DNA from: Mesobacterium pallidum
GTDB lineage: Bacteria; Pseudomonadota; Alphaproteobacteria; Rhodobacterales; Rhodobacteraceae
Assembly: GCF_019966535.1 (NCBI RefSeq)
Contig: NZ_JAIMID010000018.1
Location: 1 to 64,000, forward strand
Direction of reading: 5' to 3'
DNA: 64,000 nt
Part shown: positions 1 through 8,191 of the stretch, in pieces
How positions within the stretch are numbered: the first letter of the stretch is position 1
How the letters are laid out: every line of letters starts with the position of its first letter
Translations under genes and position numbers: made by a program
Notes under the pieces: generated by a model
Told to the model about the DNA's origin: nothing
Seen by the model: the letters and a program-made list of their open reading frames with translations, nothing else
Databases searched by the model: none

Positions 1-335
1 CTCAGCATAACAACGAAAGCCGCCTGATCATGCCCTCAGGCCATCCGGGAAATTACACCACCTTGACGGACGTGACCTCGAAGCCGCAAACGAAAGATGA
101 TCGCGACCGCGTTTAGTGGGTCGCTGGCTCCTGTCCTTCGGCAACGCAGAGTCAGCTATCGGTACGCGCGCACGGAATTTGTTTGGTCCGGTATTTCCAG
201 TGGGTCCCTTCTGCCTTCGGGTACCGACGCAATATGGCCGCGCTCTGTAATCAACAAAGGTGTGGGTCGTCTGTTTTGAGAACCGGGGTCCTTCGGTGCC
301 CCTTCCGAACTCAGACAAACGCGGAGGCAATGATC
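1..335. other. Non-coding leader upstream of cfa
   Basis: I see no convincing gene here. Reading frames in this stretch are short, rich in Arg, Ser and Pro and resemble no family I know. The only functional signal is the GGAGG ribosome binding site at 323-327, which serves the cfa start at 336. A promoter for the cfa-GAPDH pair probably lies here, but I could not identify -35 and -10 boxes with confidence. Confidence 0.5.
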
Positions 336-1676
336 ATGTCCAACAGCGAAATCTCACCTGATGAGCGGTTTGAATTGCTCGACGGCGCAAGGCAGCCTCT
401 ACGCCTTGCACCCGGAAGGGCGGCGATGTGGTTACTTGCCAAATTGCTCAGCCGTCTGGTTCGGAACGGTCACCTGACCGTTGTAGACGCCTGCGGTGAG
501 ACATGGCGGTTCGGTCACGTTGACGGCCCTGCCGTTTCGGTCCGATTGACCGACAAGGCGCTGCCTGCGCAACTTCTTGCAAACCCCAGTCTGGCGCTTG
601 GCGAGGCCTATATGGACGGAACGCTCCGCATCGAGACCGGCAGCCTGCGCGACCTTCTTTCGATTTGCATGGCTGACCTCGACGCCGTCGACGCTTTGCC
701 CGGGAAACGGATCAGGCAAGGGCTGGACGTTTTTTTGAGCCGCAGGTTGCATCACAACCCGATCAACCGGGCCCGCTGCAACGTGGCGCATCACTATGAT
801 CTCTCGACCGAACTCTACGATCTCTTTCTTGACGCGGATCGACAGTATTCATGCGCCTACTTCGCCACGGGCAATGAAACCCTGGACGAGGCGCAAGCCC
901 TCAAGAAACGACACATCGCTGCAAAGCTGCTGCTGCGGCCCGGCCTCGAAGTTCTCGACATCGGCTCGGGCTGGGGTGGCTTGGCGCTGGAGCTTGCCCA
1001 AAACCATCAGGCCCGCGTGACCGGCCTGAGCCTGTCGACGGAACAGATCGTGGCCGCCCGCGCCAGCGCAATGCAGTCCGGCCTGTCCGAACAGGTCGCC
1101 TTTGAACTCCGCGACTACCGGCAAGAGAAAGGCCAGTACGACCGTGTCGTCTCGGTTGGCATGTTCGAGCATGTGGGCTGCAGCGGATTTGATGACTATT
1201 TCAGCACGATTCAAAGGGTTCTCAAGCCGGATGGAGTCGCGCTTGTGCATGCGATCGGCACCATGGCACCCAAAGGTGGCAGTGATCCGTGGATCAGGAA
1301 ATACATCTTCCCCGGTGGCTATCTTCCCTCGCTGTCCGAAACGATCTCGGCGGCAGAACGGTCGGGGCTGTGGGTCACGGATGTCGAGGTCCTGCGCCTG
1401 CATTATGCAGAGACCCTGCGGCACTGGTCCGAACGCTTCGCCGCCGAGCGCGAGACCGCGCGCGTGCTTTACGACGAGCGGTTCTGCCGGATGTGGGAAT
1501 TCTATCTGGCCGTCTGCGAAATGGCATTCCGGCATGGCCGGTTGATGGTGTTCCAGATCCAACTGGCCAAACGCCGCGACACCGTTCCTCTGACGCGGGA
1601 TTACATAGCGGACGCCGAGGCAGGTCGTTACTGCAAAATCGGCCCGACTGGCAATCAAACAAGGAGAGCAGGATGA
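336..1676 (+). CDS. cfa: Cyclopropane-fatty-acyl-phospholipid synthase
   Basis: 446 residues. This cytoplasmic, membrane-associated SAM-dependent methyltransferase should add a methylene bridge to unsaturated acyl chains of phospholipids, a membrane adaptation to stress. The SAM-binding motif I is LDIGSGWGG at about residues 207-215. The upstream AHHYDLS and the YSCAYF segment are typical of CFA synthases, and the length is near the family norm (about 380-450). The ATG at 336 is preferred because GGAGG (323-327) sits 8 nt upstream; an ATG at 330 is too close to it. The stop overlaps the start of the GAPDH gene (ATGA), so the two are probably translationally coupled. The family call is firm; the true lipid substrate is inferred. 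Confidence 0.9.
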   Translation: MSNSEISPDERFELLDGARQPLRLAPGRAAMWLLAKLLSRLVRNGHLTVVDACGETWRFGHVDGPAVSVRLTDKALPAQLLANPSLALGEAYMDGTLRIETGSLRDLLSICMADLDAVDALPGKRIRQGLDVFLSRRLHHNPINRARCNVAHHYDLSTELYDLFLDADRQYSCAYFATGNETLDEAQALKKRHIAAKLLLRPGLEVLDIGSGWGGLALELAQNHQARVTGLSLSTEQIVAARASAMQSGLSEQVAFELRDYRQEKGQYDRVVSVGMFEHVGCSGFDDYFSTIQRVLKPDGVALVHAIGTMAPKGGSDPWIRKYIFPGGYLPSLSETISAAERSGLWVTDVEVLRLHYAETLRHWSERFAAERETARVLYDERFCRMWEFYLAVCEMAFRHGRLMVFQIQLAKRRDTVPLTRDYIADAEAGRYCKIGPTGNQTRRAG

Positions 1677-2728
1677 CAGGCAAAGGGCAAATCAGGGTCG
1701 CCGTGAACGGATACGGTGTGATCGGCAAGCGCGTGGCCGACGCGGTGGCTGTGCAGAACGACATGGACCTGATCGGCGTGGCGGATGTCGTGGCCGACTG
1801 GCGCGCCCGGATGCCCGCCACCAAGGGCTTTGCCCTCTACGCTGCCGACCCGGAACGGGAATCCGCGATGCAAAAGGCCGGCCTAAACCTCGCCGGCGAC
1901 TTGGACGATCTGCTGGCCGCCGCCGACATCGTGATCGATTGCACGCCGAAAAAGATCGCCGGTCAGAATGTGGAAACATACCGCGACAAAGGCATCCGCT
2001 TCATCGTTCACGGCGGCGAAAAACACAGCGTAACGGGCCATTCCTTTGTCGCCGAAGCGAATTATCAAACGGCACTCGGGCGAGACAGTACGCGCGTCGT
2101 GTCCTGCAACACGACCTCGATCGTCCGCACGCTGAGCGCACTCAAGCGGTTCGGGCTGCTTGGCTCGGCGCGCGGAACGCTGCTTCGGCGCGCCACCGAC
2201 CCGTGGGAAAGCCATCTGGGCGGGATCATGAACACGCTCGTTCCCGAACCCGAGATCCCCAGCCACCAGGGGCCTGATGCGCAAAGCGTCGATCCCGAGC
2301 TCGACGTGATCACCATGGCGGTCAAGGTGCCCCAGACCCTTGCGCACCTGCATTACTGGTCCGTGAGGATGCCGCGCAAGGCATCAAAGGACGAGGTGCT
2401 GGAGGCATTCCGCGCGTCGTCCCGCATCGCTTTGATCCAGATGGCGGACGGTTTGGGCGCGCTGAATGCGGTCAAGGAGATGATGGCCGATTTCGGGCGC
2501 CCCAACGACAGCCTCTACGAGGTGGCCTTGTGGGAAGACATGCTCAAGGTAGAAGGCGACGAGTTGTTCTATGCGTACATGGTCGACAACCAGGCCATCG
2601 TGATCCCCGAGACCATCGACGCGATCCGCGCCCTGACCCAAGCTGAGCCAAACGGAACCGCATCGATTGCGCGCACGAATGCGGCGCTGGGGGTCGGTTC
2701 GTTTGCGGCCAACACACCGACGCGTTAG
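1673..2728 (+). CDS. Type II (archaeal-type) glyceraldehyde-3-phosphate dehydrogenase
   Basis: 351 residues. It resembles the archaeal-type phosphorylating GAPDH, which interconverts glyceraldehyde-3-phosphate and 1,3-bisphosphoglycerate with NAD(P). Seen directly: an N-terminal Rossmann motif VNGYGVIGKRV (about residues 11-21), a catalytic SCNTTS motif with Cys145, and HGGEKH near residue 113. The ATG overlaps the cfa stop by 4 nt; the in-frame upstream extension only runs through cfa in another frame, so it is not the start. Type II GAPDH is unusual in bacteria, where type I (gapA) is standard, so this is probably a second, transferred isozyme. Whether it serves glycolysis, gluconeogenesis or another aldehyde cannot be read from sequence. 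Confidence 0.88.
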   Translation: MTGKGQIRVAVNGYGVIGKRVADAVAVQNDMDLIGVADVVADWRARMPATKGFALYAADPERESAMQKAGLNLAGDLDDLLAAADIVIDCTPKKIAGQNVETYRDKGIRFIVHGGEKHSVTGHSFVAEANYQTALGRDSTRVVSCNTTSIVRTLSALKRFGLLGSARGTLLRRATDPWESHLGGIMNTLVPEPEIPSHQGPDAQSVDPELDVITMAVKVPQTLAHLHYWSVRMPRKASKDEVLEAFRASSRIALIQMADGLGALNAVKEMMADFGRPNDSLYEVALWEDMLKVEGDELFYAYMVDNQAIVIPETIDAIRALTQAEPNGTASIARTNAALGVGSFAANTPTR

Positions 2729-2750
2729 CAAACTGAATTGGCGTGACCGA

Positions 2751-3521
2751 TCAGCCCGCAGCCATGCCCCCGTCGACGGGATATTGCGCTCCGGTGATGA
2801 ACGCGGCGTCGTCGGAGGCGAGGAACAAAACCAGGTTGGCGATATCGAGGCTTTCGCCATAGCGACCCAGCGGGATCGTATCGGAAAGCTGCTGCTTTAC
2901 TTCATCGCCGTGGCCGGGATTGAAGCCTTCCTCCAGCGACCGCATCATCCGCGTGTTGACCGGCGATGGATGCACGGAATTGACCCGCACGTTGTGGCCC
3001 GCCGCCTCGATCGCGGCGGCGCGCGTCAGACCGACCACGGCATGTTTCGACGTGATGTAGGGCGCGACGTTCGGGCTGCCCTTGAGGCCCGCAATGGACG
3101 ACATGTTGATCACGCTGCCTGATCCCTGTCCGATCATCACTGGTAAGACATGCTGCAACCCAAGGAATGCGCCGCGCACGTTGACCGCCATCACGCGGTC
3201 GAAATCCTCGATCTTCTGATCGACCAGCGGCGCCACCTTGCCTTCGATCCCCGCGTTGTTGAAGAACACTTCGATACGCCCGAATTTCTCGACGGTTTGC
3301 GTGACATATCGTTCGCAATCCTCGACCGACGATACGTCGGCCGCGATTGTCAGAACATCGCCCGAATTGCCAAGATCCCTCGCGGCATCCGACAGATCAC
3401 TTTCCCTGAGGTCGACAAGCGCGACCTTGGCGCCTTCGCTCAGAAAGAGCCGCGCGGTTTCCAGACCGATTCCAGCTGCGCCCCCGGTGATCAGGGCGAC
3501 TTTGTCGGCGAGACGTTTCAT
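2751..3521 (-). CDS. SDR family NAD(P)-dependent oxidoreductase
   Basis: 256 residues, classical short-chain dehydrogenase/reductase size. Seen: cofactor motif TGGAAGIG near the N-terminus, NNAG in the middle, the SS...YITSK catalytic Ser-Tyr-Lys arrangement, and the SVHPSPVNT segment after the active site. These place it in the classical SDR class, probably acting on a hydroxy/keto substrate; the substrate is not readable. It is the last gene of the arcA-arcB-arcC run, and its ATG overlaps the arcC stop by 4 nt, so it is co-translated with the arginine deiminase pathway. It converges with the GAPDH gene, 22 nt away. An SDR is not a standard member of arc operons, so its role there is unknown. 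Confidence 0.88.
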   Translation of the reverse strand: MKRLADKVALITGGAAGIGLETARLFLSEGAKVALVDLRESDLSDAARDLGNSGDVLTIAADVSSVEDCERYVTQTVEKFGRIEVFFNNAGIEGKVAPLVDQKIEDFDRVMAVNVRGAFLGLQHVLPVMIGQGSGSVINMSSIAGLKGSPNVAPYITSKHAVVGLTRAAAIEAAGHNVRVNSVHPSPVNTRMMRSLEEGFNPGHGDEVKQQLSDTIPLGRYGESLDIANLVLFLASDDAAFITGAQYPVDGGMAAG

Positions 3522-4456
3522 CGAGAATCTCCTTTTGATGATTTTGGGGGTGACGAACGAACCTGCGTCCCGGCCGTTCCATCTAGAAGCGCCAGCGCAT
3601 CCTCCAGCCGCCCAATACCGGCGAGGCCCCCTGCCTCCGCGAATTCGGCCGCCGCCGCCATCTTGGGGCCCATGGAGCCCGCCGCCAGGTCCAGCGCCCG
3701 CGCCTCTGGCGGGGTGAGATGTCGGATGGGCGCCGCATTATCAGTTCCGAAATCCCGGTAGGCCGCATCCACGTCAGTGAGCAGAAGCAGCGCATCCGCC
3801 CCGAGCCGTTGCGCAAGCAGCGCGCTGGCGGCATCCTTGTCGATCACGGCCTCGATCCCGGTCATGCTGCCGTCGGGCAGGCGCAGCACGGGAATGCCCC
3901 CGCCTCCGGTGCAGATCACGATCACGCCCTGATCCAGCAGCAGGCGCAGCACACGCAGGTCCGGAATGTCCTGCGGCTTTGGCGAAGGCACAACGCGCCG
4001 CCATTTGTCGCCGTCCTGCGCGATGCTCCAACCGGCGGCGGCGGCGCGTGTTTCGGCCTCTTCGCGGGAATAGACCGGGCCGATGAACTTGCTGGGTGCC
4101 TGAAACGCAGGGTCATCCGCGTGGACAACAACCTGCGTCAGCAGCGTGGCCACGGGATGCGCATGATCCAGCGCATTCTCCAGCTCCTGTTCGATCATGT
4201 AGCCGATCATCCCGCCGGTTTCGGCCCCCAGCACGTCGAGCGGATAGGCCTCGTCGGGTTTGTAAGCCGCCCCCTGAAGCGCCAGAAGCCCGACCTGCGG
4301 CCCGTTGCCGTGGGTCACGACCAGCCGGTGTCCGGCGCGCACGATATCTGCCAGCGCAACGGACGCGGTCCGGACGTTGGCGCGCTGATTGTCCGCTGTC
4401 AGGGTTTGTCCCCGCTGTAACAGGGCGTTCCCGCCAAGCGCTGCGACTACCAGCAC
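3518..4456 (-). CDS. arcC: Carbamate kinase
   Basis: 312 residues. Last step of the arginine deiminase pathway: carbamoyl phosphate plus ADP gives ATP, CO2 and ammonia. Family features seen: N-terminal ALGGNALLQRG, VTHGNGPQVG, VICTGGGGIPV, the DKDAAS nucleotide-site segment and SMGPKM towards the C-terminus. Length matches the family (about 310). It lies 2 nt after arcB and overlaps the following SDR gene, as expected for an operon. The C-terminal 20 residues are polar and less conserved. Cytoplasmic; supplies ATP without respiration. Confidence 0.93.
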   Translation of the reverse strand: MLVVAALGGNALLQRGQTLTADNQRANVRTASVALADIVRAGHRLVVTHGNGPQVGLLALQGAAYKPDEAYPLDVLGAETGGMIGYMIEQELENALDHAHPVATLLTQVVVHADDPAFQAPSKFIGPVYSREEAETRAAAAGWSIAQDGDKWRRVVPSPKPQDIPDLRVLRLLLDQGVIVICTGGGGIPVLRLPDGSMTGIEAVIDKDAASALLAQRLGADALLLLTDVDAAYRDFGTDNAAPIRHLTPPEARALDLAAGSMGPKMAAAAEFAEAGGLAGIGRLEDALALLDGTAGTQVRSSPPKSSKGDSR

Positions 4457-4458
4457 GG

Positions 4459-5460
4459 CTAGTTCCCCAACGTGGCGACAAGCACCGCCTTGATCGTGTG
4501 CAACCTGTTTTCGGCCTGATCGAACACGATGGAGGCGGGGCTTTCGAACACCTCTTCGGTCACTTCCATCGCCGTGATGTCAAAGTGTCTTGCGATGTCG
4601 GCGCCAACTTCGGTCTCGGCGTTGTGAAAGGCGGGCAGACAGTGCATGAATTTGGTCTGCGGATTGCCGGTCTGCGCCATCACGTCCGAGTTGACCTGAT
4701 AGGGCAGAAGCTGGCGGATACGTTCTTCCCATTTGTCCTTGGATTCACCCATCGACAGCCAGACATCGGTGTAGATGAAATCGGCCCCTTTCACCGCCTC
4801 GCCCACCTCTTCGGTGATGGTGATCCGCGCGCCGGTGGTCTCTGCGATCCGGTGCGCTTCGTCCTGAATGGCTGGATCGGGCCAACAGGCCTTTGGCCCG
4901 CAAAGACGCACATCCATACCCATCTTGGCGCCGCCGATCAGAAGGCTGTCGCCCATGTTGTTGCCCGCATCCCCCAGAAACGCATAGGCGACCTGACCCA
5001 GCGGTTTGTCCGAATGCTCGGACATGGTCAGGAAATCCGCAAGAATTTGCGTAGGGTGAAATTCGTCCGTCAGGCCATTATAGACCGGCACCCCGGCATA
5101 TTGCGCGAGTGTCTCGACGATGGGATGACCGAAACCGCGATATTCGATCGCGTCATAGACCCGGCCCAGCACGCGGGCGGTGTCCTTGACGGTCTCCTTC
5201 TTGCCCAGATGCGACCCCGACGGCCCCAGATAGGTGACATGGGCGCCCTGATCGTGGGCGGCCACCTCGAAGCCTACGCGGGTGCGAGTGCTGTCCTTCT
5301 CAAAGATCAGCGCAATTTCCTTGCCGATCAGGCGCGGCACCTCGTAGCCGCCGTATTTCGCTGCCTTTAGGTCGGCCGACAGTTTCAGCAGAAAGACGAT
5401 TTCCTGCGGGCTGAAGTCGCGCAGCGCAAGAAAGTGGCGGTTTCGCAGATTGTACGACAT
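4459..5460 (-). CDS. arcB: Ornithine carbamoyltransferase (catabolic type)
   Basis: 333 residues. Phosphorolyses citrulline to ornithine and carbamoyl phosphate in the arginine deiminase pathway. Seen: carbamoyl-phosphate motif STRTR (residues 57-61), HPTQ, and the ornithine-site MHCLPAFH near residue 270. The start at 5460 is chosen because an AAGGA ribosome site precedes it and the protein begins MSYNLRNRHFL, typical of ArcB/ArgF; a longer in-frame start lacks support. The position between arcA and arcC, rather than sequence alone, indicates the catabolic role. Confidence 0.93.
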   Translation of the reverse strand: MSYNLRNRHFLALRDFSPQEIVFLLKLSADLKAAKYGGYEVPRLIGKEIALIFEKDSTRTRVGFEVAAHDQGAHVTYLGPSGSHLGKKETVKDTARVLGRVYDAIEYRGFGHPIVETLAQYAGVPVYNGLTDEFHPTQILADFLTMSEHSDKPLGQVAYAFLGDAGNNMGDSLLIGGAKMGMDVRLCGPKACWPDPAIQDEAHRIAETTGARITITEEVGEAVKGADFIYTDVWLSMGESKDKWEERIRQLLPYQVNSDVMAQTGNPQTKFMHCLPAFHNAETEVGADIARHFDITAMEVTEEVFESPASIVFDQAENRLHTIKAVLVATLGN

Positions 5461-5474
5461 GGGGTTTCCTTTTG

Positions 5475-6701
5475 TCAGATTGCATCGCGGATGGTGGGGC
5501 AGCTCATGCAATGGCTTCCACCCCTGCCCCGGCCCAGTTCGGCGCCGGGAATGGCCAGAACTTCGATCCCGGCGTCCTTCAATGCCGCGTTGGTGTCGTC
5601 GTTGCGGTCATAGCCGATGACAACACCGGGCCGCAGCGCCAGCACGTTGTTGCCATCGTTCCATTGTTCGCGCGATTGCTCGGCCAGATCGCTGCCGCCG
5701 GTCGGGACCAGATGCAGTTTCTTGAAACCCAATATCTCGGCGGTGATTTCGAAAAGATGCCGGGCGTCGCGCCGGATATCGAGCGCGGCACCGGCCGACC
5801 CGGGACGCAGGTCATAGCAGGTGATCGCGTCCGCCACTTCCTTGAACGTGGTCACGACGTCGCCGCCGCAATGGGTGAATACCGTGTCCAGATGCATTGC
5901 CGCCCGCGACCGGGGCATCTGGCAGGCGATGACGCGCGTCACGTCACCCCCCAGAAACAACGCCTCGGCCAACTGACCCACCGCCTGCGGAGACGAGCGT
6001 TCGCCCATACCGACCATCACGACGCCATGGCCGATGGGCATGATATCGCCCCCTTCCAGGGTAGCCGCGCCAAATTCGCGCGTCGGATCGCCGAACCAGA
6101 CACGCGCATCTGCGAACTTGGGGTGGAACCGATAAACGGCGGCCATCAACAGCGTTTCGGGCCGCCGTGCCGGCCAGTACATCGGGTTTAGAGAGACGCC
6201 GCCATAGACCCAGGCGGAATTGTCCCGCGTGAAGATGAAATTGGGCAGCGGTGGCAAAACAAAGCCGTTGAGGCCGAGATAGCTGCCGAACATGCCCGAC
6301 GGGGTGAAAGTCAAATCGTCCACGGTGATCCCACCAACGAGAAAACGGGCCAGATCAGCGCCGGACAACTCCTCCATCCAGCCGCGCAGATCGTCGCGCA
6401 TGCCGACGCCGACTTCGTTGCGGGTGATACGATGGTCAAGCACCCAGCCGCGCGCCTCGGCAGTGTTCAGCGTCTCGGCGAGCAGCGCCATGGCATCCAG
6501 AACCTCGATCCCTTCACCGCGCATGATGTCGGCAAAGACAACATGATCTTTGATCGCCTGCTTGACCCAGAACACATCGTCAAACAGCAGATCGGCGCAG
6601 TTTTCGGGGGTCAGGCGGCGGTGGGCAAGTCCGGGCGGCGACACGATCACCTGCCGCAATTGCCCCGTTTCCGAATGTACGCCGAGTTTCAGTTCAGACA
6701 T
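5475..6701 (-). CDS. arcA: Arginine deiminase
   Basis: 408 residues, the usual ADI length. Hydrolyses L-arginine to citrulline and ammonia. Seen: FTRDNS and EGGD segments of the guanidino-modifying fold, HLDTVFT, and the C-terminal nucleophile loop GGSHCMSCP with the predicted catalytic Cys398. First enzyme of the arcABC pathway. It is followed after 14 nt by arcB and preceded after 24 nt by the YfcC-type permease, which could be the arginine/ornithine exchanger. No FNR or ArgR site could be recognised in the short gap, so control probably comes from further upstream. Confidence 0.94.
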   Translation of the reverse strand: MSELKLGVHSETGQLRQVIVSPPGLAHRRLTPENCADLLFDDVFWVKQAIKDHVVFADIMRGEGIEVLDAMALLAETLNTAEARGWVLDHRITRNEVGVGMRDDLRGWMEELSGADLARFLVGGITVDDLTFTPSGMFGSYLGLNGFVLPPLPNFIFTRDNSAWVYGGVSLNPMYWPARRPETLLMAAVYRFHPKFADARVWFGDPTREFGAATLEGGDIMPIGHGVVMVGMGERSSPQAVGQLAEALFLGGDVTRVIACQMPRSRAAMHLDTVFTHCGGDVVTTFKEVADAITCYDLRPGSAGAALDIRRDARHLFEITAEILGFKKLHLVPTGGSDLAEQSREQWNDGNNVLALRPGVVIGYDRNDDTNAALKDAGIEVLAIPGAELGRGRGGSHCMSCPTIRDAI

Positions 6702-6725
6702 CTGCGGTAACTCCTATGTATTCAG

Positions 6726-8174
6726 TCAAAGAATGGCGGCCAAGCTGATGCTGGCCGAGATGAAGACGACGAGGATCAGCAGTAATGGCCATACGAAGAC
6801 AACCCACCGATCAAACGATACGCGTCCGATCGCCAGACCGCCGATCACCACTGCGGATGTGGGCGTGATCAGGTTCACCAGCCCGCTTGCGGATTGATAG
6901 GCCGTCACCACAAGGTCGCGACCGACGCCCGCAAAATCCCCCAGTGGGGCGAGGATGGGCATCGACAGAACCGCCAGTCCGGAAGATGAAGGTACGAGGA
7001 AGCTCATCCCGATCTCGATCCAGAGCATCAGGTTGATGAACGCGATTTCCGGCAGGCCGCCGAGGGTGTCGGCCGCATTGTTCAGGATCGTATCAGCGAT
7101 CAGGCCTTGTTCCATGATCACCACGATGCCGCGCGCCAGCCCGATCACGAGTGCCACGCCCAGCAGATCCTTGGCGCCATCGACAAAGGCCGCGGTGAGC
7201 TTTTTCTCGCCCATCCGCGCGACAAGTCCGACAACGATGGCCATGCCGAAGAAAAGCGCGCCCATCCGGGCCATCCACCATCCCTGGCTCGATACGCCCC
7301 AGATCATCACGGCGAAGGTTGCGAAGAACAGGACAAGAACCAGTTTCTGGGTGCCGGTCAGCTTCGGCTCGCTGAATTCCGCGTCCGTCTCCTTCAGGAA
7401 AAACCGCTGGTCGTTTTCGCGTTGCGCCGCGACGACGGATCGCGCCGGGTCCGCCTTGACCCTTGAGGCGTAGCGCATGACATAGGCAATGCAGATCGCG
7501 AGGCCGCCGATCAGGATGATCAGCCGCAGCGCCATACCTTCGGTAAACGGAATGCCCGCCGCATTCGAGGCGATGACGGTGGCGAATGGGTTGATCGTCG
7601 ATCCCAATGTGCCGATGCCCGCGCCGATCAGGATGATTGCCACGCCGGTTATTGAATCGTAGCCTGCGGCGATGACGACAGGGATCAGCAGCGCGTAGAA
7701 CGCGAGTGTCTCTTCGGCCATGCCATAGGTGGTTCCGCCCAGGGCGAAAAGCGACATGAGGATTGGAATCATCCATATCTCGCGTCCCTTGAGGCGACCC
7801 ATCGCGGTCTGGATCCCGGTATCGATGGATTTTGTGGCGTTCACCACTCCCAGAAAACCACCAAGAAGCAGCACAAACAGCGCCACGTCAATGGCATTGG
7901 CGGCATAGCTGTCGGGGTCATAGAATCCCGCGACAGGTGCCAGCATGACATCGACAAACCCCTGCGGATTGGCTTCGACCGTCTGATAGGTGCCCGGCAC
8001 CGCGATCTCGCGCCCGACCTCTTCATTCATCGCGCGGTCGTACTGCCCGGCAGGGATGATCCAAGTCAGGGCCGCAACGGCGATAATCAGCAGAAAAAGG
8101 ATGGAATAGGCGGTGGGAAATCGTGCTGTCAATCCGCCCTCATCGGGCTTTTTGTCTATAGATGTATCGGTCAT
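6726..8174 (-). CDS. YfcC/ArcD-type basic amino acid permease
   Basis: 482 residues, about a dozen hydrophobic segments; inner-membrane permease of the YfcC (C4-dicarboxylate anaerobic carrier-like) family. Features: N-terminal FPTAYSILF, WIIPAGQYDR in the first loop, the GAGIGTLGSTINPF re-entrant type segment, and near the C-terminus LVPSSSGLAVLSMPI and LITPTSAVV, all typical of this family. The ATG at 8174 is chosen because GGAGG lies just upstream; the in-frame TTG 21 nt earlier is weaker. Immediately before arcA, so arginine uptake or arginine/ornithine exchange is the likely job. Substrate inferred from context only. Confidence 0.87.
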   Translation of the reverse strand: MTDTSIDKKPDEGGLTARFPTAYSILFLLIIAVAALTWIIPAGQYDRAMNEEVGREIAVPGTYQTVEANPQGFVDVMLAPVAGFYDPDSYAANAIDVALFVLLLGGFLGVVNATKSIDTGIQTAMGRLKGREIWMIPILMSLFALGGTTYGMAEETLAFYALLIPVVIAAGYDSITGVAIILIGAGIGTLGSTINPFATVIASNAAGIPFTEGMALRLIILIGGLAICIAYVMRYASRVKADPARSVVAAQRENDQRFFLKETDAEFSEPKLTGTQKLVLVLFFATFAVMIWGVSSQGWWMARMGALFFGMAIVVGLVARMGEKKLTAAFVDGAKDLLGVALVIGLARGIVVIMEQGLIADTILNNAADTLGGLPEIAFINLMLWIEIGMSFLVPSSSGLAVLSMPILAPLGDFAGVGRDLVVTAYQSASGLVNLITPTSAVVIGGLAIGRVSFDRWVVFVWPLLLILVVFISASISLAAIL

Positions 8175-8191
8175 CGTGGCCTCCTCTTCTT

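Noticed and set aside
28..330. 100-residue reading frame on the - strand at the window start
   Set aside because: Arg/Pro/Ser-rich, no family resemblance, overlaps the cfa leader; probably chance.
849..1658. 269-residue frame antisense to cfa
   Set aside because: Mirror reading of a solid gene in GC-rich DNA; composition is not protein-like.
4096..5370. 424-residue + strand frame antisense to arcB and arcC
   Set aside because: arcB and arcC have clear catalytic motifs on the other strand; this is their shadow.
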